Of a stretch of DNA of 64,000 nt, positions 45,364-57,300 are shown one piece after another. Below the pieces are notes generated by a model that did no database searches, was not told the DNA's origin, and was given only the letters and a program-made list of their open reading frames with translations. Made by a program: the position numbers and the translations under genes. The stretch spans positions 76,549,495-76,613,494 of the forward strand of contig JALGPY010000005.1 of assembly GCA_023055425.1 (NCBI GenBank), in the 5' to 3' direction. The stretch is from Linanthus parryae. Taxonomy: Eukaryota > Streptophyta > Magnoliopsida > Ericales > Polemoniaceae. Numbering within the stretch: the first letter of the stretch is position 1; each line of letters begins with the position of its first letter.

Positions 45364-48300
45364 ACCCATCCCTCTGCTCTCTGTCTCACACTCTGTTTGG
45401 GGTTGAAAAGAAGAGGCAAAGCAGCAGCGGCGGCAAACCCAGCTGTTGCCGCCTCCAAACCACCATTAATGCCGGCCAAGCTCCACCACGCATCACCCAC
45501 AGCCTATCGTTGCTACCGGTCAACTCCTAGGAGTCCAAAGACCTCAGTAGAAGGCTCAAACAGAACCCAGAATTCCTCAGTTTCCGGAGTTGAAAATCAT
45601 CGTCGGTCACATCGACGGTCAACCCGAAACAACTCGTTTCTTGACTGTTTCTGGCCATTCTTGACCTAGGTATGTTCTAATTCTCGTCGTGATTTCATTT
45701 AAACAACAAAAATCGTATCTTGAATGCTCGAATCCATGTTTAGTTTGATGAATTTGATATTCATGTAAAGTGTCTTTTCCCTAAACTGGTTTTAGAGTAA
45801 TATGAGGGGTAACTGTTTGTATTTATGAGAATCTGGTGGGTAGTTGTGGTCTTTTAAGGTCTCTGCCATGTGATTAGGTGGGGGTCATGCTGCCTTTTGA
45901 CATAACTTGTGGGAACTTAAGTGTAGTTTACATAACCATTATATATATACGTAAAAATAAAAATGTTATTTTTGGATTAAAAATATTTTCTAAAAATAAT
46001 AGTTTTCGTCCTGGTTAAGGAAAAGTGATTTGGGCTTCGAAATAGTATACGAGTCATTCGTTGAAAAATTAAACAGTAAACATTTTTAATTTTTACATAA
46101 GTTTTTTTATCACTTAGTTTTCAAATCGATTTGTTCAATACTTGTAAATATTAATATTAGCTAGTTTATAAATGTTATTTTTTCGTTTTTGGAATGAGTT
46201 TGTTGACGACGTACTATTTTAAATATCGCTTAAATCGTTATCGTTACAGTAAGTCTTTTTCATGAAATTTAACTAGTATTCGTTTACTATTATTCCATGT
46301 ATTTTAATACCAACAACGTCTCTACGTAAATAATCGCTTTTCGAAACATTAAATTTAATAGTAGTCTAAAGATAGATGCGTTGCTTTATATATTTCCATT
46401 ATTGAGAAAATAAATAAAGAAAGAAGTCGTTGGAAAATCAACAAGCAAGATTTAGGCAAGTCTAAGATTTGATAAATAGGATTTTTAATAAGACTCGTAG
46501 AATTATACACAGAATTGTGACAATTTAGAAGCTCTGATTTGTAGGTGGTGGACTCGTAAACAACAACTACGACTAGGATGACCTGACGCTACGGAATCGA
46601 GGTAAGTAAATATGCCTAGCCTAGCCTGCCTAGCTCCTTTCGTGTCATAATGTGATTTTAATATTTGTCTCAAAATGTGTTTGGTGATATATCTGTTTTA
46701 CTTGAGATAGTTTACGAGTTGAAATTTTTTCTTGAAATCGTCACACGAAAATAATAAAACGTAATAACGTAAAATGGAAAGAGTTGTGCGGGAGAAACTT
46801 ATTATTATTGTCGTGTTGACTTCGGTCACTCGACCCCTATTATTTTAACCCGGTTGCAACATGTCGGGTGTCTCCATGTACTCACCCCTCTGGCCGCAAG
46901 AAGTCTTTGGGGGCTGCTGGTAGTTAAGGTCACGGTAGCTAGTGATAGTATAGTAGATCTTTCCCTGTATCGACAAAGTTAAAAAGGGCTTTTCTATGAG
47001 ACAAGGATGTTTATGAATAGAAAGAAGAAGGGATCGGGATATTGCTCCCAGCTACAGAGTAAGAAGGAAAGTTTTAAAGTTAAGAATTTTATTTACCACC
47101 TTTATTTTTTCAGCAAGTTACAATTTTCTGACTTATTCCTCCTTGTATTTTGAAATAAAAGAAAATGATGCTCTATCCTCCGTGTTACAAGCTAGGTGTT
47201 TACTTACTCAGTACTTTATGCTGATTTTAGAAAACTGCGGTCTTTGTTTCCTTCCCCCGCAGTTTTAGAAGAAGAAGACTATGGCATGGCTGGGTACGAG
47301 ACTCACTAAGGTGGTCCTGTCACAATTTTTAAGATAGCATGAATAATGTTAGCATAATGTATAATAGAAACGTATGAAAGACTTGAGAATGTGATGTAAT
47401 GTTTAATAATATGTAATATATATGTCGGGATGTTGTGCTTTTAATTGTCCGCCGTTACTTTAAGCATCGCCCTCTCGGTTCGCCCGATCTGGATAAAGGG
47501 GGTTGTTGCACTATCGGTCCACCGCTTTCCCTAAAACCTAACCAATCCCAACCGAAACAACACACACTCAATCACTCAAGTTCTTTTCTCCTCTCGGTCT
47601 CCAAGGACTACAAGAATGTCAATTATGTTCTTAACACACCCTGGTTAGTTAACTATCGTGCAACTAACTAGGTAACTAGCATACTACGGGTGATCAAGCC
47701 AAGCACACATATACATAAGAGCAAGAACACAATGAATAGTCGAATCATAAACATTAAATTAAGCTAAAAGCGTGAATCAAGTCATGATTCGTAAAATCCT
47801 AATCAAAACCCTAGTTCTCCATAGATTATCTAGCGAAAAGAGTTTAGCTATACATAAAATTGTGAAGCATCATCAAAATATCCATAATCATAGAGAATAG
47901 ATGAAGAAAAAGTAAGCAAACGCTAAAAATCTTCACAAATGATGATCTTCTTAGCTCCAAAGCTTCGTCTTCACCTTCTATGGCTCTACGTGAGCAAAAC
48001 TTAGCCCTAATAAGTCTCCAAAAGTGTTTAAATACTCCCTCCACTGTTTCCTTAAAAGTTGCCAAAATATACGTCTAAAAACAAAACATAGTGCCCAATC
48101 CTACGCCGCACATGTACGAGTGCAAGTCCAATCGTAGGAGTGTCTGATCCCACTCGTACGACTATCTGATAGGTACCCTGCGATTGAAATTCCTTCACAG
48201 CCTTCATTTTGGCTAAGTAAACCCACTCGTACGATTGGGTGGCCACTCGTACGATTGGCTGAAGTTCTTTAATTCTTTTTCTTCATTCTCCCATGCTTCT

Positions 48301-48502
48301 TTGGCCTCGTCTTCCATTCCAAGCATCGTTCTTGAGCCTTCAAACATTTCGAAGTTCGTCCCTTCTTTTCAATGCACGTCTCCAAGCTCCCGGTTCCTGA
48401 AAAGCACAACACGAAACATACCGGAAGATCAAATGCGACAAAAGTAGCTTAAAATTACACAAGAAACGCTCGGATTAAACAATCAAGTCCAAATACTCAA
48501 GC

Positions 48503-48992
48503 ATGCTCAGAACATACAAGAATTTGTCAATTTCTCACATAAATTCATCGAAGTACACGCAAAACGATGGTGAATCCTATAAGAATATAACTCCTAATGT
48601 GGAGTTATTAGATACACAAGCTCTAGAAGGTTCAAGGAAGTCTGGATCTACCAAGGAATTATTTCATGAGCAGAGTATTGGGGATAAGGCTGTTGGGGAT
48701 GAGGAAGCTGGGTCATAGATGGATGAGGATAAGGAACCTGGTAATGAAGGAAGCATTGACTAGGGGTTCTACTCACAGAAGATCTACAAAAGAAGAAATG
48801 GAAAGGAAAGGCTCCAACAATTGTCACCTCAGAAGACTTGTTTGAAGATGATATGGTAGCTGATGAGCCTGGTGAAGAAGTTGCACAGGATGAAGATGCA
48901 CGGGAAGAAGATCAGCAAGAGGATGAGGAAGAGGAAGAAGATGATCAAGATGATGCTGCAGGGCCTAAGTCTGATGAAGATCCAAAGCCTTG
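48503..48992 (+). pseudogene. Sirevirus-like extra post-pol ORF, C-terminal acidic part
   Basis: Continues the ORF cut at 40912, now as NDGESYKNITPNVELLDTQ..., with stops at 48716 and 48761 and a frameshift. The last open piece (from about 48850) is an almost purely acidic tail (AREEDQQEDEEEEEDDQDDA) ending SDEDPKP and TGA at 48990-48992. The whole protein would therefore have a very basic N-terminus and a very acidic C-terminus. Confidence 0.7.
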
Positions 48993-49354
48993 AATCCGGC
49001 ATTTATTTCTTCTTTTCAAAACCTTGAAAATCTATTTCAAAACTTCTATTTATTTATAAAAAAATAATAAGGTTTAATCCAACATTTTATCACTTTTTTA
49101 TGAAAGTCAAAAGGAGGTGAAATTTAGGGGTATTTTTAGTTGCAGGGAGATCTGGTTTTTGGATCTACGGATGAAATGATAAAACTGCTTAGTTATTTTT
49201 GGTTATTTAGTTTGATTTTGATTAAGCCATTATAACTGTTGGTTGTTAGTTTGTGGTCCTATATAACTGTTTCTGCTATGCTACTGATGTCTATCTTTTG
49301 CAAAAACTCACATCAAACAGATTAGTTGGTTTTGTCTTTCATCAAGAGGGAGAC
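48993..49354 (+). other. 3' untranslated part of the Sirevirus-like element with purine tract
   Basis: Non-coding, AT-rich, with CAAAACCTTGAAAAT words (49016-49045). A purine-rich run AAGAGGGAGA (49344-49353) directly before the 3' LTR is the likely polypurine tract. Confidence 0.65.
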
Positions 49355-50120
49355 TGCGAGTTCGCAGGTGTTTTCAAGGATTTGAAACTGGTTTCAAAAC
49401 CTTGAAACTACAAAGCATGAACTCAGGGGGAGTTGTAACTCCTATTTATTCTTTAAATCTCCTGCACTTGATCATGCTTTATTATGTGATGAAAGACTAA
49501 CTAATTCTATGTTATAACATGCTTTGATCTTATCATTTGCTTAAGTTGTTTGCAGGGATTGTTAGCTAACTCTGTATTGCAGGAAGTTTCCTTATTTGCT
49601 GGTTTACAGAGTAGGAAATCCAAGCCTACAGACTGATCCTACTGTTATGAAATGTTGTCTGGACTTACCTTAGGCTTGTAGTTTAAAGATCATATCAAAA
49701 TCAATTAAGGGAATCTATCAACTAGCCATTGGAAGGAAGCTGTTGAGAGTCAAAGATCTTCAGAGCATTTTTATGGATTTATGTTAAAGCCTTCTTATAT
49801 TCTACATTTAAAATTGACAGAAAGAGAGACACTGATTCAGAGAGATTGAGAAGTATAGATCATTACACAGAGATTCATACACTCTCAGAGATTGACAAGA
49901 ATCATTAAAGAAGATCAATCAACCATTCAATCCATTCTAGATTCCTGAAGAACACTTCAAGCTTTACTGCTTCACTGCCTTCACAGTGTTCTTCATCCCG
50001 AGCTTAATTTGTATATCATTCTGTTATATTACTTAAGTATCTGTTCTCCTGAGTTTTTCAAGAGGAACAACATGTATTCTTATTGCATCAGTTAGATAGA
50101 GTTGAAACTAGATAGGTTAG
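49355..50120 (+). repeat. 3' LTR of the Sirevirus-like element, first part
   Basis: Starts TGCGAGTTCGCAGG and aligns to 15958-16724 with many changes. It stops at 50120 where a gypsy-type LTR is inserted; the last roughly 425 bp must lie beyond that insertion, outside the window. Confidence 0.9.
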
Positions 50121-50691
50121 TGTGCGCACAGGAATCCCTCGGAGAGATCCAAGTGTGCACCTCAAGTAGAGAATAGGAACACAGATAGATGTAGGGTGTG
50201 TGTAGGGAGAGGGTAAGCACTGGTAACTGCTCGAGAGAGAGAGAGACAGTAGGCTGAGAGAGAGAGTAGGTTGCTTAGCGTTCCAAGAGCTGAGATGTAT
50301 CAGTCTGTACTCAGTGTTGTAATGGAAAGCTAACGATCCAATATATAGTGGGAAGTGACCGTTGAGGGGGTTAATGCACCATAAATGGCGGCTTATTTAT
50401 AGACCCCCAACAGCACGTTCGACAGTGTATATAGGAATTGTTATGTATCTGCCCGCAAGTATCGGAGACCGTTATGAGATCAGCCATATTTATGGGACAC
50501 GTAAGCCTAGAACCTCTCAGTCAGTTACAAGAGGTCGCGCGCGAGCTTGGTTGTCGCCCACGCGCGGCGGGCCTTACCCTAGCCTCCAAACCACAAGTCC
50601 CTACAGGTCCCGTGTTGGTAGGCGAGGGCCCTTTCTCGCATCCCCCACGTGGAGAAGCATAGGTAGTTATCCGGTGTTTGTGGAGCACAGC

Positions 50692-53600
50692 TGTCGCATC
50701 CCCCTCCCGCCGACCCCGATTAGCGATTGATAAAACTTTGCGTTAACGGGAGGAGGGCGCGACATGCCGGTGCGGCCTAGACTCGTCGAGAGGCTAAACG
50801 AGTAATTTATAAAAGTCGTGATAAAGGTTTCAAAAAAAGATAAACTCGCGGAAGCGTAAATAAAAATTACTTGGGGTCGTCTTGATAAACAAGATGATTT
50901 GTAAAGAAAAGAAAGTTGGAACATCAGAATTCAATGTCATTTAGCCATCTCGACTCGTATCGTAACAAAGCATAACTCGGGAATGTTCTAGGTATCATAC
51001 AATGGCTCATAGAAAGTCTCATACACATAATTATACAAATCTCACATTCTTAAAACAATATACAAACATGTATTCTATAATAGCTCGAGTCGTCTAGCAT
51101 ATACTCGGCATCTAAGCACATAATCATTATGAAGTCAACAAGCCAACACATGTGAACTTAACACCTTGTTACTTCTTGTCTTACGTGTCCTTAAAACCTG
51201 AAAAAAATTAAAAATGAAAGAGTGAGCTCAACTAGCTCAGTGAGTTACATCTACGCCCCTCCGTAGGTTTGAAAAACTAAAAGAGGCTAAGTTTCCCATG
51301 GAGCGACATGAACATAAGGCATAGTCATACGTACATATACATGTGAAGCTTGAAAGAGCATGACATTCATAAACCATAACTTGTAAGAAAGCATAACGTA
51401 AAGCATAACGTGAGTCGTGAGAAATCGTATTGTTCCAAGTAGGAACCTTGCTTTGTCTCACGTGGAGACCTTAACATACTTAAACATGCTTGCTTAGTTT
51501 CATATCTTATGGCCCGTGTAACCTTCGTGACTTAAGATAACATAACGTAGGGACATGTCCATCGCGACGGCTCGTGAGGCGACGCGTGCCGTTTTATATT
51601 GCCCCAGCAAAAGGGTCGTAGCCTGCCTATACCCGACAGGGGGTTTCACTACGGTAACCGTGGCCTTTTCTGAAAGCGTATTTTATCTTATGAAACGATA
51701 ATTTCCTTTGTTAGCATCCATGGGGCATAAACATTTCACTTGAGTAAAAAGCATACATACATAATAATATGGACGACATGAACATACGTAAGATTTAAAA
51801 AAAACTTGAGGGTAGGTACAAACTTCGGGAGGTAGGGTAACTTACCTTGCGAGCTTAATCCATTTACTTAACATTTCCTAGTTCGATTTCCATCATCTTT
51901 AAGGACGTGATCATCAACTCCGTCGTCACATAACTAGCAAATGATGCTACAAATCACATATATGATCACTTAGCACGAAAGCATTCCAAACATATCACAT
52001 AATCACTTAGCATGAACTCATTCAAACATAGCACATAATCACTTAGCATGAACTCATTCAAACATAGCACATAATCACTTAGCATGAACTCATTCAATCA
52101 TAGCACATAATCACTTAGCATGAAATCATTCCAAACATAGAGCATGACTAAATCACTTAGCTAAATGATACTAGTCTTATGAATGCAAATAAATTAACTT
52201 TTCTCATATTCATATCTAGAACCTTGTACTTCTTATTAGATGCATATGACATGTCTAATGCAACACATAAATGCAAGATGACAAATGTTGATCTAAAAGT
52301 ACCTTACACAAGATAGATCTAAGAAACTAGACAACTTCTAAATCATGCTTATTAGAAAATTGTAACTATTGCTAGTACAAAAATTCATAGGTGACTCAAA
52401 ATAATTATTTGGGACCTCAAATTTTTACATAACATAGATAAAGAGTTCACTGATAACATATAAAAATAGCAAAAATTATAAAAAATTTTAATTAGTTTTA
52501 AACATTAACTTTCAGAGCTGTTTAGGTGTAAAACAGAGGCTGAAAAGCGGTCTTGATAATAAATTCATAAAATATTGATAGTAATTCCAAAAATTATGAA
52601 ATTTTAACTGGAAGTAAATAACACCCATTTGAACTACATATCAAAATTTCGTAGCCATTGGAGTAAAATAAGTACATGAAATCGATGAAAAACTTCTCTG
52701 ATCTTGGTTGGACAGATTGTAATAACAGCCCAAGTTTTTGGCCAATTAAAAATTAAATACAAATCCAATGGTTCTGAATTTTTTTACTGTAGAAAAATCA
52801 TATGAAAATACACAAACAATGTATGTTTCGTAATTTTCTGAAGTAATTTAGTATTTTTCTTGATTTTGTGAAAATCAGCTCAAAACATGATTTTGATGGT
52901 TTTGTATAGTTCAAAACTTTTTGCATGCAAGAAATTTTCTTCCTGGATCCGAAATTGAACAATAAAAATATTTGAAGCATATACATATATACCCAACAAC
53001 TCAATTTATACTTGCATGTGTGAAAATCATGAAGATGATGATGAATCAAGAACATGCAATTACAAATCCACAATGCTAGCATACAAATGAGATGGTCAAT
53101 GCTAAGATTGCATCTTAAAAATGATGATCCACTAACATGCAACTAAAGATTTGTCATAGAATCACAAGAATGAGGAGTAAATGAACAAAATCATGATGTA
53201 GATGCAAAAGATGTAGAGCTTACTCATACATTCATGGTGTTCTTGATGTGGGTTTGGTTAAGAGATGAATAATGGCTCCTAGATGCTTCAAAGTTGAAGT
53301 AGATGCTCAAAATGTGCTCCCCAATTGATATACTAACACCCAATATGGGTTTCCAACACTTAAAACCTCAAAAACTTGATTTTTGGACCATGTTTGTGGA
53401 GGGTCATGAACAAAACCGGGAATGAAGTTAAAGGGGAGAGAAATGAGAGCTTTGGAACTTCATAGAGAGAGAAAATTGAGGAGAAAATGATGGGAAAGAT
53501 GCAACTTGTGCTTATATAGTCCCCAAAATAATAGAGTGTGATGGTCACACCAAAATAAGTGAAAACAAGTGAAAACAAGTGAGTTTCAAATCACGTAATG

Positions 53601-53892
53601 CACACTATCGATTTCATATTGATGCAAATACTTGGTGTATGCAAAACATTCAATTAAATCAAGAATGCTATATTTTATTTCACATACAAATATTGCACAA
53701 AATACCATGAACTTATTTACAAGACATTATAGTTACCAAATAAAACGAACATGTAACTTGATTTATACTTCTATAACTTTTCTTAACAAAAAGTCTAGCA
53801 TAACTAACAAAATATTTTCCTTAAACACTCTTTTAGATAATACTATCATCACTTAAAGTTAAACATGTAACATAAATATCGGGGTTACTACA
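50692..53892 (-). mobile_element. Solo LTR (3201 bp) with perfect target duplication
   Basis: On the minus strand it starts TGTAGTAACCCCG and ends GATGCGACA. Duplication ACAGC is perfect (50687-50691 and 53893-53897). No coding domain or primer site. It is the inverted relative of the LTR that begins at 60881: shared words include TACGGAGGGGCGTAGATG, the AGACATTGTATGATACCTAG.A region, and a 37-38-bp tandem repeat. Confidence 0.92.
51966..52140 (-). repeat. 37-38-bp tandem repeat inside the solo LTR
   Basis: About four to five copies of a unit containing AATCACTTAGCATGAACTCATTC...ATAGCACAT. The inverted LTR at 60881 has a related, shorter array (62640-62800). Confidence 0.85.
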
Positions 53893-54282
53893 ACAGCTAG
53901 GTGTGCTGGATTGCTGCCATGTGGTTGTGGTATGTATGTCCAGAAAGCACCATCTACAGTATCCCCCTTTTGCACGAATGTCACGCGCGCGTTCGTTGTG
54001 CAGTCGCGCAAAATCAGCCGTGCGTGAGCCTCACGCAGATTCTTTGTATTTTGAACTAGAATCCCCATAGCCCCCAGTCATATTCATGACTACCTAGGGT
54101 TTGGGGAGCGCCGTTTAGCCTCTGGAAAAGCGTGGACACTTTCGAGTTAATCAAACAACATCCAATTTTGCCTATTTTCGAGGCAAGGATAGGTGATAGG
54201 TCGTAAATTTTTGTCGGATTCCGAAGCGTCGCTGACTCAGTAAACGTCAGCAGTCGTGACTCTTCATCCTGAAGGCTTATTT

Positions 54283-54293
54283 AAACTCTTTTC
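54283..54293 (+). promoter_or_regulatory. Possible TATA box of the PMD gene
   Basis: CTTATTTAAAC, about 50 bp upstream of the first candidate start (ATG at 54341), in an otherwise GC-balanced upstream region. Weak evidence. Confidence 0.35.
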
Positions 54294-54340
54294 TCTCTTA
54301 AATTAGAACTTTTTTCCATTGTTGTTGCTTCCGAGTTCGT

Positions 54341-57300
54341 ATGCATCGGAGAGAGCATCCACAGCAAGAAGCAGAAACCTTCGATCAAGTTTGCGACCAA
54401 CTTCTTGAAAACTTTTCTAAGGTGATTCAAGCGCTCAATCGTGAACAAGGTAACTTAATTTGAACTTGTGATTTTGAAATTGCAGTCAATTTGGGCAGAT
54501 ACTCTTCTCCCCTTCTTTTTCTTTCCTTCTGCATGTGAATCGATTATTAATATCTAGTGTTCCTTTTCCTTTCGTAGCAATGGCCCCCCAAGAAGTTAGC
54601 TAAAGAAGTTACTGAAGTGTCGGAACTCCCAAGTGATTTATGGTACAAAGCCCTCTACTTTGGAGGCGACGATTTCTACTTGGCCTCTATCCGAGGAAGC
54701 ACTCCCCAAGAATCTTTTTTGGGTACCGCTTTTCAATTGAAACCCGAACCAGACAGGGAAGAATGGGATCTAGCAGATGCCCATGATATACAGAGACTGG
54801 GCATCAAAGCTGGCATGTACCCTTATAATGACGTCTCTTTTCAGGCCTTTATGGAGAAAGTGGATGGGATGGATGAACTGACCGATTTTATTCTCGATAA
54901 TCATGAAGCAGTGTTGATGGAAGGTGGCGTTTATCACGTCATCCGCGCGACAAGGGGTTTGAATCTCAGAGCTGACCAATACATGTAAAGGGTTCTGTTC
55001 TCGCGATATTCTCGAAATTCCACTTTTCCTCCTTTGAAGCAGCGCCTAACCTGGAAGACGTGGAAAATCTGTTGATGCTACCAAGCATGGGATCCCTTGA
55101 CCCCTTGGGGAATTTTACTTCCGATGAGGAATTTGCTCTCTTTACTCAAACGCAAGGGTGTATGGCGTCTTTAAAGAAAACCGCCACGAGGTGGACACCT
55201 GATGTGATCAAACCTTGCAATTCCTTCATGACTATTCCTTCCAGTGCGAAGAATATATGGTCTAAATGGATTATGTTATTTTTTAAGGACTACGCCAAAA
55301 CCGCTATCATCCCCAAAATAAACAAGGAGAGGCCAGGCGCGCCAATATTTACTGATGGAGAGGGGTGCGAATGGTCTCTTTGTGGCTTTCTGTGCGTTTG
55401 GTTGTCCCGTTTTCTCATAAACAGGAGCCCCCGTGACAGATTTTTTGTACATGTGCTCCCTCACACAATGAAGCTCGCGCTTGGTCACAAAGTTGCCCTG
55501 GGGCCCCTTGTCTTGGGCTCTCTGTTTTATCGTTTGGATATAGCAGTGACAAATGTCGAGCAGTCGCAGGGAAGGGACGATGTTATTTATTTTGTTAACA
55601 TTAGGTTCTTAACCATGTGGGTTTTTGAGCGGTGGCCCTCGTATGCTCCAGTTTCTTCTGTCGTCGAACTTTGGAATGCCCCCAAGCTGCGAAGTACTTC
55701 ACCACTGTCCTCGGTCATGGCGTTGGTTTAACACCAAGGGTACTCGCCGTAATTTTTCCCTAGTCTGTGATGATGTCAAATTCTTCGTGGCCAGGCCATT
55801 GTGGTGGAGCGAGACAACATCGTGTTTCTTTCGGACATGTACCCTGAAATTGATACCCCTTTCGAGGAGTGGCATATTCTCAAAGGACCCCGTCCCTATG
55901 GACAGTATGTGAATTGATGCAGAAGAGGTTATCTGCTTGCCTTGGTGGAGCATGCCCCCGGGACTGAATCTTGAAATTACGAACGCATAGCGGTTCCCTT
56001 TGATCCCCTTCGAGTGGTCCTTCAGCTGGGATTTAATGCTGTCGCGCCTCCCATGTGGTCCACACTTATTGACAGAGGATGCTACAACGGGACGCTCTAC
56101 GGGAGGAGAAGTGAGTTGCTCTTCCTTTCATTCAGCCTTCCAGAGGAAGACAGTGAAGGGTTACAGCCAATTGGGTGTCTTTTTGGAAGACTCAGGTTCG
56201 TCGTTTGACGAATCCGCGAACTCAGCTTCAAGTTAATAAGGTCCTTGAACCCTTGTCAAAAGACTATCCCTTTAAGTCGACTCTTGTGCGAGGCCTGGCC
56301 CCATATGTGTACTAATCGCTGTCAGCTGAGGCTCATTTATGTTCGCAATTAATCCTGACCGAAAAAATTGCCATTGTAGTGCAGGCCTCACTCAACTCAA
56401 GGACTCAGTACGCAGGAGATTTTCAACTGGTATTGTCTTAATCATCTTCTTTCCTACTGTTTTCTTTTCTCTCTCCCCCTTCTTTTTTCACAAAATTGTT
56501 TTCTTTTTCCCATAATAGTGCTGCTTAAGGCGCTTCGCTTCGGGGGATCGCAGCGAGGGCCTTGTAGATCTTTTTTGTTCAAAGAAAATCAATCCTGACG
56601 ACACCATTTCTCTGGTCCTGCCCATGAACGAAAAAAATAGAGAAAGCGATCTCAGATAAGCTCAAAATTTTCCTTGCACCATTCCTTAAAGGGATGAAGA
56701 AGAGATGTGTTGATGCCCCCATGACTGATGATCTGACGACCCAAAAACCAAAGCGTGCGCGACATGAGCCAGCCGCGAAGAAGGCTTCTCCTGCGAAGAG
56801 GCTGCTTCATCCAAGAAGAAATTGACCGCGGAACCAGACGCAGATCCTATTGCCCAGGAGGAGAGAGAAGGTTGGCTAAAGTGTTCTTGCATATTAGAGC
56901 CCCTTCGAATATGTCTTAATCACCTCATGTTCCCCTTTTCTTTGGATGATGATGGTAGCCAACTCAAAGGGAAGGTGATCATGACTGAAGAAGAGGCTAT
57001 CAAAGAATCCAGGCACATGGAAGAGGAAATATCTTTACAGGAGAATTTGTCGGAGGCAGAGCGCATCGAGATGGCCAAGAGACAAAGTCTTGAAGAGATT
57101 CTAACCAAAGCGTACGCGTCATGGGCGTTTGCGTTCCTCTCGTCCTGCTCTAAAAACCGTGGATGAGTTGCATCAAGCGCAGCTAGCACTTCATGGACTT
57201 GTCGACAATGAAGACGAAGAAGGTACAATTTTTAAGTTTGCTTTATCAAACCATGAAATTGTGACTGGGGCATTATACCATGGTGTGCCTATATGTGATA

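Larger units (their letters stand above)
41400..47510 (+). mobile_element. Solo LTR (net 2.9 kb), itself split by another solo LTR
   Basis: Starts TGTAATACCC, ends GGTTGTTGCA, with perfect target duplication CTATC (41395-41399 and 47511-47515). Net length without the inner insertion is 2888 bp. It contains a TATA box (CCTATATAAGG, 41801-41811), a CT-rich microsatellite (41931-42000) and no coding domain or primer site. Long LTRs beginning TGTAATACCC are typical of Tekay/Del-type chromoviruses; that lineage is inferred. Confidence 0.85.
40913..48550. mobile_element. Outer LTR (net about 1.5 kb), probably solo, split by a nested solo LTR
   Basis: Non-coding sequence interrupts the Sirevirus-like extra ORF. 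It begins about TGACGCGAATTCATAAC (40910-40926) and runs to 41399, continuing at 47516-about 48550. The pieces join as GGGTCCTATC|GGTCCACCG. No gag/pol or primer site is present, as for a solo LTR of a gypsy-type element. Neither a target duplication nor the exact right end (somewhere 48470-48560) could be fixed. The right arm carries TCGTACGA palindromes (48151-48257). Confidence 0.6.
15958..50120 (+). mobile_element. Very large Sirevirus-like Copia element, broken by nested insertions (3' end outside window)
   Basis: The 5' LTR (15958-17150), primer site, gag, pol and an extra post-pol ORF, then the first two-thirds of the 3' LTR (49355-50120), are all in one orientation and one order. Foreign DNA interrupts gag (18881-35629), the extra ORF (about 40913-48550) and the 3' LTR (from 50121). 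Removing these leaves an element of roughly 10-11 kb, in the range of Sireviruses. Long LTRs of about 1.2 kb, two zinc knuckles in gag, an additional ORF after pol and abundant TTTCAAAGCCTTGAAA-type short palindromes support the Sirevirus (Maximus/SIRE) assignment. Pol has many stops and frameshifts; the element is dead. Confidence 0.88.
50121..53958 (-). repeat. LTR of a gypsy-type element, split by a solo LTR
   Basis: On the minus strand it starts TGTAGATGGTGC (53958) right after a purine tract AAAAGGGGGATAC (53959-53971), and ends GTGCGCACA (50121). It is therefore a 3' LTR of a minus-strand element. Net length is about 632 bp. A minus-strand TATA box CTATAAATAAG lies at 50392-50402. (GA)n tracts occur near 50233-50270. 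The other LTR of this element was not found. Confidence 0.65.
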
